In this document: piece by piece, positions 10,601 to 25,600 of the stretch
Numbering within the stretch: the stretch's first letter is position 1
Layout of the letters: the number at the start of each line of letters is the position of its first letter
Source of the DNA: Echinarachnius parma
Lineage: Eukaryota; Echinodermata; Echinoidea; Clypeasteroida; Echinarachniidae
Assembly: GCA_037951105.1 (NCBI GenBank)
Contig: JBAMJV010003935.1
Span: 302,001 to 366,000 of the forward strand
Length of the DNA stretch: 64,000 nt
Reading direction: 5' to 3'
Notes under the pieces: generated by a model
Told to the model about the DNA's origin: nothing
What the model saw: the letters and a program-made list of their open reading frames with translations, nothing else
Database searches by the model: none
Translations under genes and position numbers: made by a program

Positions 10601-13600
10601 GTCTGTGGAGTAATAACTCCATTCTGCTGCTGAACAGACCGTACTATGTTATACATCTATACATAACAAAATGCATCATGCCTACACTCCAAACTGTAGC
10701 CTCATCCCTCTATCATCCACATACTTCATCATGCATTATGGTTAATGCACTTTGAAAACTGTTGCCTCATTGTTATACCATCCACCTGTTTTTGTCTTGC
10801 ATTTAGTGGCATATACTAGGGTTTATGTCTCTAAACCATCAAACTATTTGTCTGTGTGCATCATGGTTAGACTGTTTAAACCTTAGCTGGCCTCCAGACT
10901 GATTAATTACCTCATTATGTAGGAGGATATACTAAATTCTTAATTTCTAATTTAATATTTAATTCTTTCATTTATTTCTTAATGTATACATTTATTCATT
11001 TAATATTCATTAATTAGTAACTCATCAATTTATTAGTTATTAATTGACTCTGTAAATTATGTAATCTAATATGAAAGAGTGTTATATTTTGAGTAGTCAC
11101 CTCTAAATCATGTTTGTGTGACATAAAAATAAATTAACTTAAACTATGTGGATATATATTTTGAAAATCATGAAAGGGAAGCAATACATTCTTGTTGTTT
11201 TAAAGTCGTTTAGTAATGTGGCTACTAACATAAGACATTCCGTCCTTTGATGCTCGTGGCTCTTTTTGAGCTTTCCAAAAGGCAAAACAATGCTTTGAAT
11301 TACATAATAAAGTTATACTGTAAACATGCATCAGTCAAAATAAACTAATCTATCAGGATGGTAGCCAGGCTAAATACATCTTGTGTATTTTGTTGTGGTA
11401 GTGGGGATCGTACTTACTTGTTTACGTTTGTTGTGTCCCCGTTATCCGTTCACACTCATTTACCGTTCACACTGTTACATTCCCATTCACACTGTTCTTG
11501 TTCACACTGTACAATGTTCTTGTTTTGTATACATGTGAACACACATAATCAGCCTTCATGCTGTGCTTTGAGTTGAACCCCCTACCTTGATTATTTTTTT
11601 GTACAACTCTTTTTGTATTTAGAGGTAGACAGACATACACAACTAGTTTGATTAATTCTCTCATTCTTTGCTTACATTTTCCCCCATTAGAGGTAGACTG
11701 ATAAAGTAGTGTTGTATTGTATCTTTTTTGCTAGTTTCTTTTAACATCTTAGTGTAGACTAGTTTTTGCTTTACTTTTTTTTTATTATCACGCTTCCATT
11801 TTTATTAGAGAAAGACTGAAATACAAGATAATAAGCCTACTTACAAATTGAGACTTACAAATTAGTTTTTACATTAACTTTCTATCAAAATATGAGGATT
11901 TTTTTACGGCATAAGTTTAACAAATAAGAGAAAACACTGAAGCTCTAGAAAGCAATTTAAGCATTTAAGATGTAAATCTTGATAGCGTTTCAAACTAAAA
12001 AGTAACTCCAAGAAATGTGTGAACTTCAAGTACTATATTATGCATGACCTAAGCCTTTTTGATAATCCTTCTCACTGCATCATCATTTAATATGCATTTA
12101 TTCCTTTCAAGTGTTGATAACAGAATGTTATACTATTATTGTTAATATTTAATATTAATATAATTGTTTTCTAATGGTAATGTGTATATAACGTGCATCA
12201 AAATACTAATTGCTAATTGCCACATTTTGATCGTGAAACTATCATTTAAATCAGGCAGTACTGCACTAAGAATAATATATTTAAGGGTATTTTTAATTAA
12301 TATTTAAGACCTTACATAGAAACAAACAAATACGAATTGAAAATTAAGTTTAGTTCATAATGAATTTAGATTCCCATAAAATGATTTTGATCAAGAGCTA
12401 GATCTTTTCCAACTAAATATACTATTAAAGGAGCATCTTAATGTAAATTATCAGCAAATTATGAACTTCTAGAATATGAACCTTCCTTCTGCTTCCTAGT
12501 ATCTTTAATTTTTTCAAAAAACCACTCCCCATTTCATTTTGCATCTTGTTATATATGTATATTTGAAAGAAAAAATATACAGAGGCAACTCATAGTATGC
12601 TAGTCATTCAGCTTTTGTTGAAAAATGCAAGCTTCAAGTATCATTGGTATCATATTTTAGGTAGATAGTCAGTATCATGAATCAAACAATGGAAACCGCT
12701 TAAAGTTCAGCAAAACATGATGCAAAACTTTGTTTGAATTTAATGATCAAAACAGTCACAGATTTCTTTTATTTTCTCTTTTTATCCATCTATAGGTCAA
12801 ATAACCCCATCCCAACTTTCTAGTGCACATTCCTTTTTTTATATGTTTTTTTTTTTGTTACAGAGTTTATTTTTATAAATTAAGTTTATATTGTTTATCA
12901 CTTTTAAGTTGCCTTTAGCTCCTGTAGTTCATCTTATAATTATATGTGTATTTCTTTTGCAATTTTAGTTGATCTTAATAGTTTTATTGGTTTATTTTCA
13001 TTTGCGCACTGCACTGCTAACCCACCGGATGTTCTTTCACTGACTGTTTGTGAGTGATTCACATCTTTTTTTGTGTGTATGTTTGTGTCTGTGTTTCAGG
13101 TATGTTTGTGTTGTCATTTCACACAAACCTGTATGTGTGTGTCTTACTCTTGTAGTACAGTATAAAAGGGATATTATTTCTGTTATATGGTTTTGATTTG
13201 TCATTTTGTTAACCCACACGCACTCACTCCATCACCTTGTGCCTATATATCACTGCCATCCACACTATTGTATCTTTGTATTCATCACATTCACAAGAAA
13301 AAATTGCTTTTTATTCATGTCAGCCCAAATGTATTCACCAAAATTATATCAAGTATTCGCCAACAACCCCTTTTTGTTACAAAAAAATAAAAAATAAAAA
13401 TTGTAAGGCTTCTCTATTATTTCTGTGAAAAAAAAGTAGGCTTTCCTTTTTTATTTCAGTTCCTTTATTGTTTGTCCAAGAATGATTCTTTTAAGTTTTA
13501 TCCTGCTCCATGTGCCCTGTCGTATCCAAAACCTTTCCTTTCCTGTACCCCCATCCCTCATCCTATCTAACCCCTTACGCCCCCCCCCCCCCTTCTTGAC

Positions 13601-16600
13601 CTCCTACTGCCCCCCTTTTCCTGTGATCCATAATCCTGTTTACCCCCTCCCCTACTCCATCCATTCCAATACCCTTCCCACCCCTCACCAAAAAAAATGG
13701 AACATCCCACCTTATACATCATCATCATACCCGCCAACCTCCACCGCAGCAAGAGGAGTTGGAAGCGAGTCGGTCAGAGGCCAGTAATGCACGCGAGGTG
13801 CTGCAGCAAGAGACGGACGCGATCAAGGGGCGCCTGGGGGAGGAGGTTGAGAGAGTGAAGAAGGAGAAGGATACCGTGGAGGAGGAGAGAAAGAAGTTGG
13901 ATGCCTCGGTCAAGGATCTGGAAGGTCAATTCAATGACGTCCAGGAGAAACTCAAGATACAGGAGGTGTGTAAAATATATTTGTTTTTACTTAGTTATAT
14001 GTGAGGACGTAGAAAAAAATGCCCTCAAAACTGCTTATCCACTTGACAATGTGGAAAAATATGATTGAAGGTGGGTCAGAGTTTTTGATCTCGGCTGCTC
14101 AGGAAAATCTTAATCTTGTCAAGACAACTTATTTTGGTATAACATGCATTCTCTGTAGATCCTAGTCCGAGTATTTTGTAAGAACAGTCAAATATTAAAT
14201 GATTGCTCTAATTACCGTTTTGTGTACCTGTCAAAACCACAAACCTAAGGGAATGTGGGATTTGTTTTTAACTGATAGACTGAAAAATCAACTCTTGAGA
14301 GTAATATCCAGAATGCTAGTTAGGAGAGGGACCAGGCCCTGGCTGAGACGCAGCACCTGGTCTCTGACAACTCCGAACTGTAAATCTAATGAAGAAAGGA
14401 GAACTTGTAAGCGATAGTTTCCAAGTTTATGATAACGATTCTTTTCATGGGATCTTAGAGAAAATTTCCAAAGGTATATTTTGATTTTTCTTTTCTCTGA
14501 TAGACTGAAAAGTCGACGCTTGAGAGTAATCTCCAGAACGCCAGTCAGGAGAGGGACCGACTGCGAGAGGAACGAGACCAGGCCCTGGCCGAGAAGCAGC
14601 GCCTGGTCTCGGACAACTCCGAGCTGGGTCTGAGACAGGACGAGGCAGATCTCAAACAGCGCCAGGTCCAGGAACAGCTGGACCGAGAGACACAGGCCAA
14701 GCTAGAAGTAAGTCCTGGTCTTTCTTTATGGTAGGCCCACTTTGTTACATGTATGTGATTAGTGTCTGTTTGGGCAAGACGTTTGTTGATATTTGAGTGT
14801 CTTTGAATGTTTTGTGTTGACAGGGTTTGCAACCAAACTTGGTCATTAGATGCATTAGGAGAACATCTAGCTATAGTATGTCTATGATCAAAGGTCACTT
14901 GCCCAGGTCATAGGTCATATCTTACATAATCTGGCGTTTGCTTTGTAGAAAGTAATATTTGTAAATGTATGTCAGTGTTTGTGTACTTGCGTGTGTGTGT
15001 GTGTACATGTATATATATGTGTTTGTATGTATATGTGTGTTTTGAGAAATTGGACTATCTAATAATTGCTGAAAATAGATCTCGAGTAGATGCATCATAA
15101 TAGTATTAGACTTTCCTCTCCATAACAACTTTAAGAATGTCTTCTCATTATGCAAAGATATCTAATATGTTTCTCCCTTTTCTCCCTCCTTCTACAATTA
15201 GATTTCATGAACCTTTTCTTGGAAATGTGTAAATGTATTTGTGTTTGTATCATTCTGTGTGATATCTCTTTCTTGTGTTCACAAACTGTTCATATCATTT
15301 CTTTATGTATTCGTGTACATGTCTTTTTTCTCTCCTTATATTTGTTAAATTACAAAATGTTCTCAATTGTTTCTCCTTTTTCCCTCTCTTTCATGACACA
15401 GTGATTCTCACTAAACTGTCTTGATTCAGGAGTCCCTCCCAAAATCCAAGCCCCCCAATCTGTCCCAGTCCCAGTAAATTCAAAGCCCTATTTTGTCCTC
15501 ATTTTAATTTTTTTATTCAATGTACATATTTGGCTATGATTACGGTACATATTTTGGAATGTTTGTATTTGTAATCAATGTATTTGAAAATTCCCTTTTT
15601 TTAAGTTCAGAGAGTTGAGTATTGTTGAAGTGAAGCCTTTATATATAAATATTATTTTGCGCTTAATATCACATGCATGCCAATAATATCTCATGTAAAT
15701 TTTTTTTTCAGAAAACTATTATAGCACTTTGAAAGGGTTTTTACTAGGCAGCAAATAATTCATTCAATCAATGGGACATTAACAAATGATAAAATTATAA
15801 CGGGTACCGCGACAAAATTATTGTAACCTTTTATACTTCATTATGATTATGTATTTCTCTCATTTCAATGCTAACTGGTTACTAACAATACACTTTTTAC
15901 TCCCTTTCTGTTTATTATTACATACTTTTTCAAAGTAAAAAGTATGTATTAACATGTTTAAAAACATTCAATCAGACATACTGTTTCTTAAATGAAACAA
16001 GTCTTGTCTGAAAGGTAACCAAGTGAAAAAGTATTTATTATAATTTGTGTTACAAATTTAAATATCTTTTAATATTAAATAACATTTGTATACCGTGTCA
16101 AGTAGACATTTGGATAAGGAATATTTGTTTTACAAAGTATTTCATATTAATTGAGAAAGGCAGGAACTTATTATGCTGTTCTTGTTTCTTGTCAAGTACA
16201 AATTGTGATGATTGTTTTTTTGTTTAAAAGACATTGATGGGAAAAAATGCATTTATATTTCTGAATTAATGACTATATAGATTATGGATTGTAACTGAAT
16301 ATCCTCATATTGATCATCCAGGCCATCAAGACATCGGAGGAGGCAAAGGCCAGCGTGGAGAAGGTGACCCTGGAGCGAGACAACGCCCTCAAGGAGCGCA
16401 CGGAGGCCCTGGCCCAGGCCCAGGAGCGGGAGATGAAGCTGGATGCAAGGACGCAGGAGGCCGACAACCTCCGCAAGGTGGGTTGGTTCTGTTTTTTATT
16501 CTCTTGCCCTGCTCAATCTATTTCCATTCAAACATTTATATATCTTAAATCAGAGGTTAATGATGTTAACTTGTTTATTGTGTTATTACAATTACATGGA

Positions 16601-19600
16601 TGTTTATCTTTCAATTTGTAATATGACGATATGTTGAATTTTAATGAGTTCAGTTGTTCTTTAGCACTGTGTGTGCCTTACAGGTGATTGGCTGGAATAC
16701 TCCCTAGTGGAAAAATTTGCACTTTTTGTGCAGGAATGCTTGCAGTGTGTTTCCTTGGCTCGGGGTAATAATAATAAGTGTAAAGTGCTTTTATACCCAC
16801 ATGAATAGCACTTTATAAATAACCATTATTATCATTATTATTATTTGTCCTAGGAGAAGGAGGAGATTACCACTCTGGCGCAGGAGAGACTAGGAAAGGT
16901 GGAGGGCGCTGAGCAGGAGCTGGCCACCCTCCAGAGGCTCCAGGCGGATGGGAGGAGCCGGGTGGAGACCATGGAGAAGGAGATGGACGAGCTGAGGAGG
17001 GAGCGCACGGAGCTGGTCGCCAGGGCCCAGGAGGGGGAGATCAAGCTGGAGACTGGGGTGAAGGAGCTGGAGGGGCTCCGCAAGGAGCTGGAGAGGCAGA
17101 GGGAGAAGGAGGACCTGCTGGCCAGAGCGTCCAAGGAAGGGGAGCAGAGTCTGACCGACCTGCAGAAACAACTGTGAGTGTTGGTTCATAGAGTTATGTT
17201 AGCTTGTGTGCATTTGCAGTAGGGATATAATTGGCCTAAATAATTGTTGTACAATACATTGCCAAAGACTGAATGAAAACAGACCTCCCCCCCCCCCAAA
17301 AAAAAAAAAAAAAAAAATAATAATAATAATAAATATAAAAAAATAAAACAAAAAAAATACAAATACAAAAATAAGACTTGAAAGATGATGTAGCAACTGC
17401 ATCTAATATTGTGCCTCTTTTGTAGTTAATATGGAATCTAGCCTCCTAATGTCATCTAAATGTTACCCGTAAAAGACAATTTTGATTTTTACTGTTATTC
17501 TCTTCCATTTTGTCCATAGAATTGAGAGAGGTCAGGACCTAGAAACATCAAAAACCCAAGTGTCAGAATTGGAGCAGAAATCGTCCTCACTACAAAGTCG
17601 CCTTGAAGAACTCCAACAACAGTCGGAGCAGAAAACAAAAGAGGTAACCAAGTTCACTATTTACCATTTATACTTTATAGAATAAGCTTGAAATGTGTGT
17701 ACTTTCAGAGATTTGTGTTCCCTTTACCAATAATTTGTATGCCTTTGCCAAGAGGCATTATGTTAACTTTTTGTCAGTCCATCCTGTTTTTTGTTCTCGC
17801 GATGTCTTGTTTTTTATGTAATTATGTAATATTGTGACCTCTTCATCTTGTTTACTTTTAAGAGTTGAATCAATGCCTCCTGCTGTTTTATTACATTTCA
17901 ACAATAGTATAATGTTGTAATAATACCAGAATTATTAAATCACAAACGTGGTTTCCTATTCTTTTGAATTTATGTGTAGTAATATTTCAACATTTGATAA
18001 TGGCTTGCTAACAAAACTTGCATCAGCAACCTTATGGGTTCTGAAAGAAAGATAATAAGAATATAAAGCTATGGTGAACCTAAAAAAACCATAATTACAA
18101 GTTGATGTAGAAAAGGGTAAAGCTCATCAATATCTCAATTTTCTTTCTTTTGAAGGTTGATCAGAGTTTATCAGAAGTCAGAGCTTCCCTCGAAACCACC
18201 ACCAAAGACAAAGATGCCTTAGCGGATGAGAACAATAATTTGAGCAGTCGACTGCAAGAACGGGATGGGGAGTGCAGCAAACTTGGCGAAGAACTTAAGA
18301 CACTAGAAGGAAAAGTGAACAATTACGAAACACAGCTATCAGCATTACAATCCTCAACGTCCACGGAAAAAGCCTCACTTGATGAGGAGAGAACTAAACT
18401 TAGTAATCAAGTGAAGGAGAAAGATGGAGAGTGCGAGAGACTTCGAAGCGAAGTTGCCAATTTGCAACAAAGTGCAAAGGAACAGGAGACAAAGCTCCAG
18501 GAAGAGGTTGACAATTTGCAGAAGCAGACGCAGGAAGCTGAGGCCAAGCTGCGAGATGAAGTTGCCAATTTGCAGCAGAAGGCTGGTGAACAGGAAGCGA
18601 AAGTCAAGGACGAAGTTGCCAATTTGCAGCAGAAAGCTAGCGAACAGGAAGCAAAGCTTCAAGAACAGGTTGCCAATTTACAGAAGGAGAAAGAGGAAAC
18701 GGAAGCGAAGCTTCGCGCTGAGGTGTCTACTTTGCAGCAGAAGTCTGAGGTCCAAGAGGCGAAGCTGGGTGCTCTCGACTCACTGACGAGCGAGAAGAAC
18801 GTGGAGGCAGAGGAGAGGGCTCGGCTGGCTGGGGAGATGAAGGAGAAGGACCAGGAGAATGCGAGACTCCTGCAGGAGGTGGAGAAACTGAAGCAGGAGA
18901 AAGAGCAGGAGAATGCCAAGCTTGTGCAAGATGTGGAGAAACTCAAGGAAGAAAAGGCCCAAGATAATGAGAGGCTAAAGCAGGAGGTGGAGACATTGAA
19001 GAAAGAAAAGGACCAGGAGAACCAGAGAGTTATGGAGGAGATGGAGAAACTGAAGCAGGAGAAAGGCCAGGAGAATGAGAGGCTAAAGAAGGAGATGGAT
19101 GCTTTGAAGGAGGAGAAAGGACAGGAGAACCAAAGGCTCGTCAAGGAGATGGAGACATTGAAGACGGAGGTTGATCGGTATCAGTCAGAACTGGTTGTTG
19201 CCAAGGAGGCCTCAGCCGACAGCCTTGGAGCGCTGCAAGGAGAGCTGTGAGTATTTAGGGGGATTATGGTGATGGTGATGGTGATGGTGATGGTGATGGT
19301 GATGGTGATGGTGATGGTGATGGTGATGGTGATGGTGATGGGGATGTTAATGTTGATGGTGATAGTGATAGTGATAGTGATGATGATGATGATGATGGTG
19401 ATGTTGGTGGTGATGATGATGATGATGATGTTGGTGGTAGTGATAGTGATGATGGAGATGTTGGTGGTGGTGATGATAATGATGATGATGGTAGTAGTGA
19501 TGATGATGACGATGACTATGATGACAACGGCGACGCCGTGGGTGATGATGATGATTGTTGTAGTGATTGTTGCACTATGATGAGAATTAATTATATTTGT

Positions 19601-22600
19601 ATAAGGAACAAAGTTTCAATTATAACTACTGATTGATACACATAGTACATTTGACTGTATTTGCTATATTTCTCCTACCAGGGCTAAGGTGAGAGAGTCA
19701 TTAAAGAGTGAGCAGGAACGAGTGAACCAGTTGGAGACAGAGAAGAGCAACATCAAGCAGGATGTTTCAGTACTGGAGACGGTCAACAAGGAGAAAGATC
19801 AGGTATGGCTCTCACTCTGTTTTGTTCATATTACTTGCAGAAATTATGTGTAAGCACTAAAATGTATAACCTTAACCAATGCTTAAAATGAACTTTTGCT
19901 CATCTGGCAAGTAAAATAGAATAATAATAGAATGTATTAAATTCTGCTAGTCTGAAACTAGAATTGGTTGTCCTAAAAAAAATATTAAGAACTCAAATAA
20001 ACTTAAATAAACTCAAATAAACTCAAATAAACTCAAAGAACTTAAATATTTCCCTGTCAGGCAAGTCTGACATCAGTATTGCCTAGCCCCTAAGAAAGAA
20101 TCAAGGGATATAAAAATGACAACTAAGTCTGCCAATTTGATTTCCCAGTAAACCAAGTAAAAAAATTACATTTGTACCAATTTTTTAATGGCTGGAATGC
20201 TCATTATAGTAAATCTCACCATAAATACATATTTATTTTGGCTCAAACATGAATAGAAAACAATTTGCTGAAATCTTTAGTAAATATTTATTTCTCTTGA
20301 CTGATCCCCTAGTTTTGTAAGAAGCTATTTTGAATATGCATCATGTACATTATAACCCGTTCCCTTTGAGATTCTGGAATCCCCATAGAGTTTGTACATT
20401 GCCCACCCGGTTCCCGTAAGCAACGGGTTAATCTCAATTTGTAATCTTCTCTATCAAACATTACAGCTGCTACAACAGAACTCGAGTCTGGATAATGAGC
20501 TACAAGCCTTGAAAGACCAGTAAGTAGTAAAATGGAATTAAATTATTATTTCACTACAGAATTTCTTATTAATGTACATGTATAGAATAAAGAACAGGTG
20601 ATTTTTGCCTCTGATGAAAGGATTATAACCAAATTTTATTACACATCTTTTATTCGGGCTAAGAAGTTTGCAGCATTTCTTTTCATTTTTATAATATGTA
20701 TGATAAGCAAAGAAGGAACTACTGAATTGTAAAGAAAATACATAAACAAATAAATAGGAACTTATTCTGTATACAATTTATTTGCACCCTTTGGAGCGTA
20801 GAATGGTGAATGCAATGTAATTTAGAAAACTGATATCAAAATGAAAACATTCTCTTAATCTAAATGACAAAATCATCTGAAAACTGACGACAAGGAAAAG
20901 ACGGATCAGCAAAGTTACAGCCGCTAAAGCTGGCCTTTATCAAGCTTACCTTACTGCGATAAATAGCCTCTTCTTTTACATTTAAACATTTAAACTGTTT
21001 TAATTTCCAGACTGGACTCAAGAACAGTTGACTTTGAGAGTGAGAAGGAAACGTTACAGAGCCAATTGGACATCACCAACAGCATTGTCAATAAGAGGGA
21101 GACGGAGATTGAGAAATACAAGCAAGATGTAAGCTCATCTTACAGTAAATGCTACATGTCAGGGAGAAGGGAAGAGAGAGTTATGTGGGAGGGGGTTATT
21201 AGAAAAGGAAACGTTACAGAGCCAATTAGACATCACCAACAGCATTGTCAATAAGAAGGACACAGATATAGAGAAATACAAGCAAGATGTAAGCTGTGAT
21301 TAAATCATATTTGGGATACAATTATGCTGTTTTTGTGTTTGGTTTCATTTAAAGTGAAAATTTTATGGCTTACCAATGCAAAATTTGAACTTGATTGGAC
21401 CCGAAATTATCAACTCACCACATGTTTTAATAGCTTTGAATTTGTGAAAAATGTATGTGATTTTGTATGTGCAGTTACAGAATTTGATACAATTTAATAC
21501 AAAGTATTCAAAATATGAGAGAAAGGGGAGAGGGTAGCAACGTACAGTCAAGATGTTACTTATTCTTACTTTCTAAAGCGGAAGAGGAATTCAGATATTC
21601 CTCTGGATGTGAAGGTTTCCACAGTGCTAGTAATGTACTACTGTTATTTTATTGGGATATCATGGTTAAAGGGATAGTTGAATTTTGGTAGAGGGGGCGC
21701 TAGACTACTTTTTTTGTTGTGAGGTAATGAAAAACTGAGTGTAAAATTTGAAAGAGCATAATATTTAAATAATAAAATCATCTTTGTTTGATCAAAATCG
21801 GTTCAGAGACAGCTGAAATATCCATAAATATAACAATTTGTAATAAAGCTGGGGCCCCAGGTTTATTAGAGAATTTTGAACCAGCCGTTAAAAATTCAAA
21901 AAAATGCTTCCTCTTTTCAAAAAGTTACAAAATAGGTATTTAAATAGTTGTTGGTTATTTCTCTATCTAATCACTATTTCAACAAAACATCACATGCACA
22001 ATATTTTATTCAAAATGATTGAAACCGATGAGTGTTTAGAGAGCGCCCTCTTACGTTTTAACGGCTCTTTTTGAATGATAGCATGATCTTTACTATGTCA
22101 TTTGTAATTTTGTGTTCCTTTCTAGTTATAACTATTAGTTTGTAATGTAATGATGCAGGTTTTGGTTACTAAAATTCAGTTTCACCAAAACTGTACTCTC
22201 CTTACCAGAACTCAACTATCCCTTTAAGAGCACTTCTTAGAGTACCTTCTCAAAATGAATGGCCTGACTTTGTTTCTGGTATTTGTTTGTAGATTGTGGC
22301 GTACAAGGGAGAGAGTGTGCTAACAAGTAGCTACAAGTCAACGATATCAGACCTTGAACGAGAGAAGACCAGTCAACATCAAGTAGATGTACTTTAGATA
22401 GGCATTGGTTTACAAATAACAATTTGTTAATATGAGGATTTTCTTATTTTCATAATATGTTTTGAAAATGGTTTATTTTTGTTTGTAGATTGTGGCATAC
22501 AAGGGAGAGAGTGTGCTAACGAGTAGCTACAAGTCAACGATATCAGACCTTGAACGAGAGAAGATAAGTCTACAACAGCAAGTGAATGAACTTCAAACAG

Positions 22601-25600
22601 CTCTGGTCTCGGGCCAGTCAACCCCTTCAACTCAGATGGATCTTGATATGGATGGTAAGAAATAAAAACCAATAATAAACAATTTATTTATAATTAAACT
22701 AGGTTGGTAAAGAAAAAAAATTGTATTGATTGATTTTAGTAAAACAAAGCAAAAAAACAAACTAAAATAAAACAAAACCAAACAAAATAACACAGTCTGA
22801 AATATTTCAAGTAACATACTTTACTTAGCAGGCAAAGGTAGATTACCTTTTGTAGTAAGAATTCTTGTTCATGGTTATTTGATAAATATTACAATAAGTT
22901 TAAAGAAACCTGGAAGAGAAATGTTTGAACAAATTTGTATAGTCAGCATGTGCCTGCTTGGGGAAGGATGACCATTTTATTTACATATTTGTGACCCGCT
23001 ATAGCACTTGTCGTCGGGAATTCAAGTTTTGAAAAAAATGGGCATTTTAAGTTCACACAATGTGTGTAAAATTGAAACAATCATATCTTTGCCAATCATT
23101 GACCAATTAGTCAGCACAAAGCAGCACATGAAAGCTTGTGATGAGGCCTTCCTAATGGTGTGAAAATCTACATTTTCATTTTTACTGACAAGTGCCGGGT
23201 TTTGCTATAGCCGGTCACATTTAATGTTTCATGCAAAAAATCTACAGAGGGTAAGTTAAATTTCATTGTACTGGGGGGTGTTTCACAAAGATCCTAAGTT
23301 GATCTTAGCACTAAGATGGTCTTAAATATTATGGAAAGCCATTAGTGTATTGAAACAGTTTTATAAAAGTTATGTTGATTCAAATCATATATATTTTCTA
23401 ATTATCAAAGAGATTAATCTTCACATAAAATTCATGAAATCTCTTTGATAATTAGAAAATATATATGATTTGAATCAACATTTTATGCATTTCAACATAA
23501 TTTTTACAAAAATGTTTCAAGACACTAATGGCTTTCCATAATATTTAAGACCATCTTAGTGCTAAGATCAACTTAGGATCTCTGTGAAACACGCCCTGGA
23601 CAGTATGAAGTACATATATAGAACCAGTGATGTTATGACATGAAAGTCAAACACAACTTGGAGAAACAAAATTGTTGGAGGGTGATGATAAAGGGCGGTC
23701 CCAGACGTAAATAATCAGAATTGATTGATTGCATCCGTAAAATTTAAATAACCAACCAACCAACCAACTGTTGATTTTTGTTTGCTCTTTTTTCAGGAGA
23801 TACAACGATAGCCAAGATTCAGGAGGAGAGGGAGATGGCAGAGGGTCAGGTATGGTCGCTGCTGCAAAACTAATTTCATATTCTTTTCTATAAATCGCTT
23901 AAATGTAGTGTATACCTTTTTTAGGCATCACCAAAGTCAGTTCAACATTTCATGAACTACAAGGATGCTTCATGTACATACATCCAGTTGGTGAAATTTT
24001 ACATTTCATAGTGATAAAGTCATAGATTTTTTTTTTGAGGAATTGTCGCTTACATTGGGAGGACGGAATTGAACACTTAAATATTACAAAGATTCATGTA
24101 AATCGGGCCTCATGCATGTGTAACTGAAACTGGTGATGTTTTTGAGCAAATCACCAAGCAAACGTTTAGTATTAAAAGCAATAGCTCTTTTGTTTAATTG
24201 TTTGGTATTGTGATCAATGTCATTCTTTGTGGTAATACGATGAATGCAATTGTTTATCCCAAATTTTCCACATATGTAGGTCACTTTCTTGAACTCTGTG
24301 ATCGTCGACCTCCAGCGAAAGAACGATGAGCTGAGAGCCAGACTGGAAGCTATGGAATCTGGCTACATGAACGGTGACCACGATGAGATCGGCTTTGATG
24401 TCGAGTAAGAACTCTCATTTTTTCTCTTTTTATTCATCAAAGATTGTTTGATTTTGATAGGATAGACCAGAGCTCGAAATCCTCACTGTACCTAGTACTA
24501 GTACTCAGCGGACGCATCCAAGATTAATTTCACAATGCAACACCATGATCTTTATCCATCATTGATATCTGTAGCTAGGAACCATAGAATCGGGCTATAT
24601 GAATGGAGAATATGATGAGATTGGCTTTGATGTTGAGAAAGAACTTTCCTTTCTAGTTTCATTTCTTTCTTGTTTTTTATTATTCATCAAAGATTCTTTT
24701 TTTTTTATATGATTGACCAGGGCTCAAAATCAGCGCTGTGGCTAGAAGCCATCAGGCTACATGAACGGAGAACACGATGAGATCGGCTTTGATGTCGATT
24801 AAGCAACCTCTTGATTTTGTTAAAAAATTCATCGAGGGTTGTTTGATTTTAATTTTGATCAACCAGGGCTCGAAATCAACACTGGCTCCTAGGTCTATGG
24901 CTACCAAAATTGAATCCTAGGTCAAAATTCAAATTCAGCTTACTGTTGATTTTTATTTGCAAAAGAAAATACATACCGGTACTCACTTTTGATGAGGCCA
25001 AATTGTACTCACTTGTTTTAGTAGGCAGCCAAGTTTAAAAGGCAGTTTTGCTTTTCTGTTTTGGACCAACAAATAAAAATAGTCCAACATTTTTTCCCTG
25101 GTAATGAGGCCATAAATAAGGCCATAAATTCAATTTGAATGATAGTCTCACATTTAAAAAAGGAAAACATTATTGTGGCAATGTGGCCATACTATTCAGT
25201 GACTGAGCCACCAAATTTGAATAGTCTTGAATTCTAATCAGTGGACAAGTTTATTTTGAGCCTTGATTTCATGATTCTCCATAGAAAAGAGAAATCCAAG
25301 GAACCTCCAGCACCCTCCTCTGAGGGGTAAAGTATTTTGGTTTATTTGTTATTTTTTGTATGCAGTGATATTTCATTCATTCATTCTTGTAATTTACTCT
25401 TATTTTCATCTTTAACAGAATATTTCAACCAATTAATTGTAGAATAGAAGTTGGAGACATGTTTTGGGGGGATTTTGTTCAGCTTGCTGTTTTGGTGCAT
25501 TAATCCGGTTGTGGAGTGACTTCAAAATGTCCTTAGTCATAGAGTAATGAAATATTGTGATATGAAATTTAAAATTGAATGTTTTATAAGTGAACTCTCT

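Noticed and set aside
13482-13787. Pro/Ser-rich 101-codon ORF before exon w8
   Set aside because: It reads through the pyrimidine-rich tract and acceptor of CLIP1 exon w8; the true exon begins at 13750 in another frame.
18375-19144. Several minus-strand ORFs rich in Leu/Ser/Phe
   Set aside because: Antisense shadows of the repetitive CLIP1 exon w13, where Glu/Lys codons leave few stops on the other strand.
19266-19580. Met-Val repeat ORF
   Set aside because: Translation of the GATGGT microsatellite in an intron.
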